This document shows, piece after piece, positions 50,842 to 61,370 of a stretch of 64,000 nt of DNA. The notes beneath the pieces were generated by a model. The model worked only from the letters and a program-made list of their open reading frames with translations. It ran no database searches and was not told where the DNA came from. Within the stretch, counting starts at the first letter, position 1; each line of letters opens with the position of its first letter. The DNA is from Rhabdophis nuchalis (taxonomy: Eukaryota; Chordata; Lepidosauria; Squamata; Natricidae): positions 64,420,605-64,484,604 of the forward strand of contig CM077643.1 of the NCBI GenBank assembly GCA_039707465.1, read 5' to 3'. Position numbers and translations under genes: made by a program.

Positions 50842-51573
50842 CTTTTCTCTTATATTATACTATTGTTGCCTTGATGCTACAAAGATTAAAGTGAAAAGAA
50901 CACAAGGTGTAATGCTAAAATTTATATCATAACAAATCCTTTGTTAGGCCCATAACACTTTTGTGGCAATGAAGAGCTGATAGGTTCATAGAAGCAAAGA
51001 AATAGGATTCATTGAAATGTTGTGGCTTCATTCCAACATGTCTAAATTGTAGTTTAAAGATTTAAAAAGTGGGGAAGATAACTATTGTAATACTGGGGGT
51101 ATTGGGTCAGAAGGAGAGGAGAATGTACTTTTACCAGCCTAAGCAGAAATAAAAAACAAGGTGTTTGCAGGATATATAAAGATAACCTGGAGAAGAGGTA
51201 GGGGACTTGGCTGAAAAAGCAGAGTGGCTGGGAGAATTTACTGGATTCAGTGATCAACTGGATGTTTTAAAAGGAAATTACTTATTCCCTAAGGACAGCA
51301 CAGCCTACTCGCCTGGTCTAAACAGGTATGTAATGTATCAACCAGCCACTGGATCAGGGGGTGCAGCACAGTAAACAGTATCAGTATGGTTAGAAAGGAC
51401 AAGATGACATATACAGCAGTGTGCTGAAGTGCTATCTGCCCATGCAATGCACATAAAAACAGATGCAGCTGGGATTGCACTGTTGGGGCTACCGTCTTGA
51501 CTTTATTTGACCATGTCTGGAACAGAAACTAAAGGTTGATATTCACATTTTCTTTTCTTTTCCTATGTCATAG

Positions 51574-51649
51574 ATGGAGCTGCTATGGCTTTATATTTTC
51601 CTTGGAGCTGTTTTGAAACTTTCATCAGGCATTACCTACAATAAAAGAG
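51574..51649 (+). CDS. CATSPERB: CATSPERB coding exon 1, signal peptide
   Basis: ATG at 51574 starts a hydrophobic leader followed by SGITYNKR. The exon ends in phase 1 at AG|GCAAGT, a GC-type donor matching its consensus, and joining here to 56963 keeps the frame and the homology. A pyrimidine-rich tract ending CATAG sits directly before the ATG, so this may be an internal exon behind a non-coding first exon. Confidence 0.88.
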
Positions 51650-52637
51650 GCAAGTTGGGATTTCAAATGCATTCATTCCTGATAGTTAGAATGATCAAAA
51701 GGAGAAGATGGATGATCAGGCTAGGGAATTTGCTCATTTTTCTCTTTCTTTGCCTGTTTATGTCATAGGAAGGCTCATGCTGGCTTTTTTTGTGCTTTTC
51801 TGTGCTGTCCCGGGCAGCTACAATGACCATCAATCATGTTCCCGACACCATAAGGAAATTTTGCTTTAAATGTCAGCTGAAATCATGCTTGTTAGGTTTC
51901 ATAATATATTCTGTTTTAGTTGCTGTAATGTCCTTGTCTTATTATGAGATTTTGTTCTCTCATTGGCTTTGCAAATTGTTTTTGAATGTTTTTGTTTTAC
52001 TTTACTTGATTTCAGATCACTTTTGCTCTGTTCTGTTTTCCACCTGGTTCCATTTTCTATAGTTACATTCTTTGCAACATTATGACCTCAGGCTATCCTT
52101 CTTTAAATGATCTCACCCTGCCATCATCCATCCATTAAACCAAAGTGAATTTTAGTTATATAAGAAACAATAAATGAATATTGATGTTACAGTAAGAATT
52201 ATCTATGTACATATGTGATTCCAGGAATTAGAATAAATCCCTCTGCGGCACAGGAACTAATTGATATAGTATGGATCATTCACCACAGGGGCATCCTCAG
52301 CTTTCTGAGTAGACTTCTAAAGAATTGTATTACCGGTGTATCCTAGGTCTAGCAAATCCAGGCTGCAAAAATTCAGATGAACAATGGAACCTGGCAAAGA
52401 ACTCTTGGCTGCCATCTAGTGGTTTTTCCAGGTTTCTGCAGCCCAGATCTGGCAGTCCTACTGTATGCCTCCTAGAAAAGTTGTGACTATCTTGCAGTTA
52501 TAGCTATTGAGAATTTCAAAATAAGACATACAATCTTAGACGTTGTGATGGTGATCTATCTCATCTATGAATGCATTATGTGGAACCTGTTGCAGCCAAA
52601 ACTACTGAAACAAATTAATATTAATTGACCTCAGTCT

Positions 52638-52668
<31 letters not shown>

Positions 52669-55600
52669 TACATTTTTGAGGTGATCAATAAATAAGTCAG
52701 GGAGACTAGTTTAGATCTATTTCGAGCTTTTTAGCTCTCATCAGCTAGCCATACCCTTACTGGGATTTGAACCGGGGCTGTATTACATGCTAGGCAGGAG
52801 CCTTAGCCATTAGGCCACCAAGTTCTCTTCCTGATCAGCTGAGACAGGAAGATAAGTATATACTTGTGTCACAACACCCTGTTAAGCCACAATTAAGGGA
52901 GGAAGCATACTGCTCTCCTTTTCTGCCTTTCGGCTCATCACCAGAGACCATCTAAACAGAAAGCTATGAGTTCTGTTGTGTAATTTTTTTTATATGTGTG
53001 TTACGTTTTTGAGCTGATCAATAAATAAGTCAGGGAGACTAGTATAGATCTATTTTGAGCTTTTTAGCTCTCATCAGCTAGCCATACCCTTAGTGGGATT
53101 TGAAAGATCTCAAAATAGATCTATACTTATCCTCCTGTCTCAGCTGATCAGGAAGAGAACCTGGTGGCCTAATGGCTAAGGCTCCTGCCTAGCATGTAAT
53201 ACAGCCCCAGTTCAAATCCCAGTTGCTGAAACGTTGCAATAACAATTTCATGCTTACACGGGAAAACACCCGAAGACAGCAATACCAGCATATATATATC
53301 AACTGAGACAGGAGGATAAGTATATATAATTGTTCCACAACACCCTGTTAGGGCCCCAATTAAGGGAGGAGATGATCTCTGGTGATGAGCCGACAGGCAG
53401 AAAAGGAAACAGTATGTCTCCTCCCTTAATTGGGGCCCTGACAGGGTATTGTGGAACAATTATATATACTTATCCTCTTGTCTCAGCTGAGCAGGAAGAG
53501 AACCTGGCTGGCTTAATGGCTAAGGCTCTCGCCTGGCATGGAATACAGCCCCGGTTCGAATCCCAGTAAGGGTATGGCTAGCTGATGAGAGCTAAAAAGC
53601 TCGAAATAGATCTAAACTAGTCTCCCTGACTTATTTATTGATCAGCTCAAAAACGTAACACACACACACACATATATAAAGGATATCAACAATCCAATTC
53701 TGATCCAGTGCAAAATTTGTTATTATTCATTAAGGTGGTAGTTGTTCTTTAAGTTAAATTTAATTCTTTAATTCTTTAAATTAAAAGAATAACACTCTGC
53801 TTTTCTATGGTATATGAAATTTCTGTCAACAATTAAGCATTTGATTTAGCTCAAAATAAGGAGCAAGGAGACAATTTATATAAACATTTTTTACTACATG
53901 CCCAGTAATAATATTAACAGTAGATAACACCAAGAATGTTTTGCCTGCCTGCCTGCCTTCTTTCTTTCTCCTTCCATTTCTCCATCTCCATATCTCATCC
54001 ATTTCTCTAAACTTTTAATCTGTTTCTCCTTCAGGCTTTCATTTATATTAAACATCAAATATCATGGTTGTACAATCTCACCAGCTGCATACTGCTTTCC
54101 CAAATCTTGAGCATTAGTCTAGAATGTATACATAATCATATTAGAACTTGTAATATGACACAAGAGAAAACATACTATGTCACGTCATTATATTAATTAC
54201 ATTTGATTTCATTATAGTTAGATTAAAATTTGGTTTTAAATTCGAGACCTCCGTTGACACTTTTGCCGCCCTTTGGTCCATTCGGACCTGAACCGTCCTG
54301 GAGGAGGAAGACAAAGCCTTGCTGGGGATGAGGAAGACAAAGCTTTGCTGGTCACAGGGGTACTGCAAAAACCCCGTTTGACCCAAGGGAAGAGCTTCTG
54401 CAAGGCGGCAAACAGGCAGTCCCCAGGACTGACAAAGATGGGGCAGCTCCGGAAGGAAGGAAGCTGAAAGGGAAAATGCAAGACCGGGAAGGTATTTTTT
54501 TTTCTTTTGAAACATTTTGGCTAAAGAAACTTTTTTTTTAGTAAAACTAAAGCTTTTAAATAAGAAATAAGCGGCAGAATTAATCTTATATGTTTTGAAA
54601 TGGGAGGGTTTTTTTCCTTTCCTTTTTTTCTGTAATTGTGGATTGAAGCGTCAGTAACAAGGTTTTTTTCCCCTCTTAAAGCAACCGGACTATTTCTTTT
54701 TCTTTTCTTTTTTGTTACTCAAATTTTTGAATCTTGGATGATTTTTATAATTCCTCCTATGATCTACTACTTATTTTTAAAACCCAACAAGAAATATATT
54801 TTTCACCTTTTTTTAACAATAAAGAAGAAAGATACATTAAAAAGTGAAAATCTGCAACACTGCCACTGGAAGGTCAGAGGCTGGTCTTTATGAAATAATC
54901 TATTTTTTCTCACTTGGAGATCCCTGAAAAGTTGGATGAAGGTTGTGAAAATTGTTTACTGAAACTTGCAGAGGTTCAAGGGCATGAATTGTTTTTAACA
55001 AGTGCTCTTTGATAATTGATAGAAATATTTTCCTTTGGAGAACACAACAGGAACTGTATTTCAAAGTAATCTAATGAAAAGATAAAATAGGCCCGTGACC
55101 AGGGTGGCAGTGAGAATCAAGTTTCATCATTTTTTTGACTTGTCAACATGGTTTCATATCCAGAAGCGGATACTTTAACAATTAACCTCTGGAACAGCTT
55201 GCCTCCAGAAGTTGTGAATGCCCCAACCCTGGAAGTCTTTAAAAAGATGTTGGATAGCCATTTGTCTGAAATGGTATAAGGTTCCTGCCCACGCAGGGGG
55301 TTGGACTAGAAGACCTACAAGGTCCCTTCCAACTCTGCTATTGTATTGTATTGTATTGTATTACTTTAGAAAATCAGAAGGCTCTGGCTGGAATCCTAAA
55401 TCTTTTGGAACAATATGGAAGAAGAATCAATAAAAAATTGGACAAACTTTTGTCTATTACACCAGGGTATGAGCAGTTTGAGGCTCCAAAAACCAAAGAG
55501 AAGGAAGAAAATGATGAATATAAAGAGACACTCATTCTAGTTGATGATAAAGATAAGATAATAGAGAATCTTATTAATGGATTAAATGTGGGAGAAAATA

Positions 55601-58600
55601 AAAAGAAGGAAATTCTGAAAAGAGAATTTAATGAATGTGAGCCTCATCTGGATTTTCAAGAAGAAGAGGGAAAAAAGAATTGAAGATGGATGTAAAAAGA
55701 GAAATCTCTCCAGAAATATGTTTGATATTCAAAGACAAACAATGTGCAATGACAGGAACCGTGCAGAGATATTATTTGAGAGCTATACTGGACAACAAAG
55801 TGCAAAAAGAAGTTTATAAGAAACCTGGAAAGAAGAATAAAAAGAGACTGGAGCCACAAATGGCAAGAGAGATAAGGTTACCTCGCTACTGGAAAGACAC
55901 TGGCTGACAATGAAAGTTGATAATTAAAGATTAGCCATCCTTTGATGATTAATAAGTAAAAATTTATTATGTTATAGATTGTTTAAGATTATCATTGAAG
56001 GATTATTAGTTAGTAAATAATTACCTATAATAAGAGTTACTAATGATAATGGTATAGTTTAATGATATATATCTATGTATGTATGTATGTGTATGTATGC
56101 ATGAGTATGAGGTTGGACATAAACAGTAAGACTTTTAACTAACCACGTAGGAATGTTGATGGATGTTGTTTAACAAGATAGGGGAGAATTTTAGCAAACT
56201 TTAGATTGTTTTAGATTGTTATTGAAGAATTACTAGTTAATAAACAATGAGTCATAATAATAGCAATGAAATAATAATAAATGATATATACATATATGTG
56301 TATGTATACATACATGTATGTTTGTAGGTATGTAGGTATGTAGGTATGTAAGTATGGGAATGAGTGTATGTTTATTAGGTTGGATATAAATGGCAAAAAA
56401 TTTCTAGTTAACTATTAAGGAATATTAATTGTTTAATAAAAAAAGGGGCGGCTAGAAACAACATAAATTGATTCTTATGCAGAATATGTATCCAGGGTGA
56501 AATACCAGGGGAGACTTTTTGGAATAGACAATGAATGCCATTATGTGGTTATATCTAAGTAAGACTTGTTTGAAGAAGAAGATAGACTAAATATGGAATA
56601 TTAGAGGAGAATTTTTGGTATAATGATATTAAGATATATAATGAACTTTTTGATTTAACATCTATAAATTGAGATTACTTATGAGCAATGATGGTTCTAG
56701 AAACGCACAAGAGTTATGTGTAACCAGTCAACATGCTTTCCACAGAATACAATGTAGAATGATGGGTTTTCCTTTTTGTATTTTTGTTTTATTAAAAAAA
56801 TAAAAAAAATGTTTTAAAAAATTGGTTTTTATCCTGCTACTCTTCTAGTCAGAGGCATACATGAGCAAAGACCAGATGCAGCCTTTAGCTCAATGTGTAC
56901 ATCCTTGGCATAAATAAATATGTTTAGAGATGGTATTATAGTAATTCTGTATTTTCTCTCAGAGGTGAGCACTTCAAGTTTTGCCTGCTACCCTTACTCT
57001 TTCAAAGATGATATTGCAGTGACTAAAATAATCAAATTTGGTCTTCCATGGACAAACTTAGTAAGTTTATTTATTTATTTATTTATTTAAATTTATATCC
57101 CGCCCTTCTCCACAGAGGACCCAGGGCGGCGCACAGGAAATTTAAAAAGCATACAAAATACAATAAACATAATTTTAAAAACTATTAAATAATCCTATCC
57201 TGCGCTAAAACCAAATTTTAAAACCCAATTTAAAACTACCTCATTCATTTGCATATATTGTTCAAAAAGTTAAATTATAGGAATTAACAAAGACTTTTTA
57301 AAAACTCACTATCCAGTAAATAGGTTTGCCAAATCTCTGTTTCACAGACTTCATAAACAACAGGCAAAATGCCATTTTACTCACACATAACACCATTCCA
57401 CACAAGCACTATTTTACATTTGATTGTAATCGATCCATTCCTTCTCTCCCATGAGGCATTTAAATCAAGGGTTTCTTCTTTTTGTAAATGAAAATGTGTA
57501 TTTCTATAAAATTATTATTTTATTATTATTTCTATAAAATTCAACTTGAATAGTTATATACATGTACTGGACTTTGGATAAGAAACTTCCCTGAAAATAA
57601 AGGATAGCTTTTTACTTGCTAGGGGGATTTTTTAAATCTATGGAAATATAGAAAGGATACGGTAAATAAAACGTAAATTAAAGAAGTGGCTCTCAGCTAT
57701 CAATTTTGGTGTAGTGCAGTGATGGTAAACCTTTTCGGCATCGAGTGCCCAAACCGGAATGCATGTGTATGTGTGTGCGCCGGAGTTCTGGAAACCAGAA
57801 GACCAGCTGGCCGGTGTGCATCTGCGTGCCAGTAGGTGGTCTTTCAAGTTTCCGACATACACGTGCATGTTGGCCAGCTGGTCTTGGGTGCGCTGAAGCA
57901 CCGGAAACCCAAAAACTGGCTGGCTGGCTGGCTGGCACACACATGCCTGTTTTCTGGCTGCTTTTGGGGCCATTTTTCAGCCCCCAAAATGGCCTGAAAT
58001 CAACCCCCCAAAGGGTCTATTTTTGTGGCCATTTTCAGCCACCTTCTGGTGCTCTGGCGCCTGTGAAGACCACCTGGCTGGCGTGCAGGTGCGTGCCAGA
58101 AACCAGAAGAGCAGATGACGATGGAATGTGTGCCCACAGAGAAGGCTCTGCATGCCACCTGTGGCACGTGTGCCGTAGGTTCACCATAACTGGTCTAGTG
58201 GCTAAGGCAACAGTCAAGAAACCAGGAGACTATCAGTTCTACGCCTGTCTGCCTGTTGATCTTGGGCCAGTTACTTTCTTTCATCCCAAATCACCTCACA
58301 GGGTTATAGTTGTGAGGTAATAAAAGGAGGGAATATTAGGTATGTTCACCACCTTGTTATTGATAAATAATAATAAAGATGGGATTTTAAAAAAATCTTT
58401 AATCTTCTTCTCCACCTGTATCATTTTCTAGGTACGGAGGACTTTATATTCTGCCATTTCACATTTTGGCCTGCAGAGGTGTTCTGGAGGCGGGGAGGTG
58501 AAAGATAGGCAAAACTGGCCATACAATGAGCTATTTTCGCCTGTTTTTGGCCTGCAGAATGCTTCTGGAAGTGGAGGGGTGAAAAAAGGGTGAACCCCAA

Positions 58601-58640
58601 GAGGCAAAAATGACCCGTTTTTCACGTCCCCCGTCTCCAG

Positions 58641-58673
<33 letters not shown>

Positions 58674-58808
58674 GGATGGATGGATGGATGGATGGATGGA
58701 TGGGTAGATAGATAGATAGATAGATAGATAGGTGGGTGGGTGGGTGGGTGGGTGGGTGGGTGGGTGGGTGGGTGGGTAGGTAGGTAGGTAGGTAGGTAGG
58801 TAGGTAGG

Positions 58809-58900
<92 letters not shown>

Positions 58901-61279
58901 GATTTCCCAAGCTCCTTGGGGCTGAGAAGAATTGCTTCAAAACTGAGTTTCCTGAAGTGGCCCACTAGACTCCTAAACAACTGAAAAAACCATCTAGGAA
59001 AAAGAAAGGCAACCAAAAGAGCAACATGCAAAGAAAAGCAAACAAAACATCCCCAGGAGCAAAACAAATTAAAGTTTAATTTGTGTGCATTGTTCAATGG
59101 ACTGTTAAATTGGCCACGCCTACCTAATCACATGAACTAGTGATGCCCATCCAGTCAATGAGCATCTAGCCACCCCCACCCAGTCGGCCCGGCCCCCCAA
59201 CAGTCTGAACGACTGTGAATTGGCGTTCTGTTTAAAAAGTTTGAGGACCCCTAATATAAGCTATTCCAAATAAAGTTGTATTTTGCAATTGACTGATGGT
59301 GATTTTGTAAATGTGTTCAAGTGGTGCTCCAGATGTTTTAGAATTGCACCCAAGGCATCTAGTATTATTGGCATTATCTTTGCTCTCTTTTGTCACAGTC
59401 ATTCTGTTTATATATCTTTGTATTTTGTGATTTTTCTCAAGTTGTTTCTCTTCTCTTTTGCTTTATTATATTATTATTCTGTGGTTAATCTTTGGTGAGA
59501 TTCACAGCCTTTGGGGCTGGTTGGTAGCTCAACAACTTGAGTCCTAACCAAGGACCTAGGAATTGTTAAGGTAACATTGGAGGATATAACCTGTTCCAAG
59601 TATGGTGGTTTTTTTGTAGAGTTAGAATGTTCAAGTCCGGTAAATTTAGAATTTCTAAATAGCGAGGTAGCCCTTTAGGTATTGCTCCAAGGGCTCCAAT
59701 TACAATTGGGACAACACACAATTTCTTTCTCCATAGTCGCTCAACTTCAATTTGCAAGTCCCAGTACTTTGTGATTTTTTTCTTGCTGCTTATTTTCAAT
59801 TCGTGCATCACCAGGTATTGCAATGTCAATGAACCATACTTTTTTCTTTTCAACTATTGTTATGTCAGGTGTGTTGTAGGCCAAGTGCCTGTCAGTCTGA
59901 ATTCTGATGTGGTCGATTGTCTCCTCCTCCTCCTCCTCCTCCTCCTCCTCCTCCTCCTCCTCCTCCTCCTCCTCCACCACCACCACCACCACCACCACCA
60001 CCACCATCACCACCACCACCACCACCCTCTTCTTCTTATTCGTATCCCACTTTGTTTACAGTTACTCAACTAAGGTCTAGAAAAGTAGCCAGCAAAAAAT
60101 AATTTCTGGCACTTAGAACAATTAATCAGTGGAACAGCTTGCTTCCAGAAGTTGTGAATGCTCCAACACTGGACATCTTTAAGATGTTGGATAGCCATTT
60201 ATCCGAAGTGGTGTAGGGTTTCCTGCCTGAGCAGGGGGTTGGACTGGAAGACCTCCAAGGTTCCTTCCAATTCTGCTATTCTATTCTATTCTATTCTATT
60301 CTATTCTATTCTATTCTATTCTATTCTATTCTATTCTATTCTATTCTATTCTATTCTATTCTATTCTATGCTATGCTATGCTATTCTAAAAATAGATAAA
60401 AGACAGACTTCATTTACCTATTGTAGGATAAAATACCTGTAAAGATTGGAAAATAGTTTTCTTTCTATAAAACAAAAAACAAAAATACAACATTGCAACT
60501 TCAAGCTTTTCAGATATGCACTTTTCTACTAGCCAGAACACTGTGGGACACAGCTATTTATTTGCAGCCATTGACCAAGAGGGAACCATTTCCATGGCAG
60601 AAGAAGGAGACAAATGAGAAAAAATCCTCTCATTTACACTGTCATTTAAGCACTGGAGAGAGGTCCCAAGGAATCAGAAATTTGGTTTATATTTACTTAA
60701 AGGAAGCTTTTTGAATCTGATTCTTTCAGGTATGTTTGGGTTCTAAGGTCCCATAATTTATTTCCACAGAGGTCAAGAAAATCAGCTTTAATAATAAAGA
60801 TATAGATTGAATCTATTTAGCTATATCACAGAAGCAGCAAGTTGGAAGGTGTTTTTGTAGGAATTTGTGTGTGTGTGTGTGCGCGTGCGTGCATTCGCAT
60901 GTGCACGCATGTTTGTATTGGCGTATTATTTAACATTTTAAACATGCTCAATGCTATGGTTGGGTACAACTTTTTTCCCTTTTTTTCCTTTTTTGTGTGC
61001 ATCTCATCTCAAAGACATTGTTCTGCTATTTGTATAATATTAATGAACCTGATACCAAGGAGAACAGAAGAAAAAATCTACTGCTCTATTCTTCAGTAGG
61101 TCTTGCTCCCAGCATACAGATCTTCAATAGCACTTACTCAAAAGTCTTCTTCTTTGAAATGACTCAGGTAAATAAATTGACTGGGAATGGTAAATTGTTC
61201 AGCAGGAAAGAACAGGATTTGAAAGGTTAGATTCCTTTCCTGATATCTTCAGTTAGACTCAAGTGGCAAATGATTGAAA

Positions 61280-61370
<91 letters not shown>

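Larger units (their letters stand above)
36541..51573. other. Intergenic region between TC2N and CATSPERB
   Basis: No host gene was recognised. Contents are a CR1 3' end, MITEs, hAT copies, an L2-like tail, the nested CR1/L2 pair and simple repeats. Stretches such as 36860-38550, 40130-40780, 47420-48660 and 49650-50350 show nothing I can name. A CATSPERB non-coding first exon and promoter could lie near 49.7-51.5 kb but are not identifiable by eye. Confidence 0.6.

Noticed and set aside
53500..53575. tRNA genes in the 52.6-53.7 kb palindrome
   Set aside because: The tRNA-like segments are attached to identical SINE bodies and recur in inverted copies.
58428..59097. Minus-strand frames of 170 and 188 codons rich in Ile-Tyr-Leu-Ser
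   Set aside because: They are translations of the GATA/GGTG compound microsatellite.
59747..60102. Poly-Pro, poly-Leu/His and poly-Glu frames
   Set aside because: They come from the CTC/CAC trinucleotide repeat. Only the short R4-like protein similarity on the minus strand is meaningful.
60505..60720. Possible CATSPERB exon at [10 protein letters not shown] after TTTTCAG
   Set aside because: It does not align with the protein, and the exon at 61015 joins exon 2 in phase with gapless homology.
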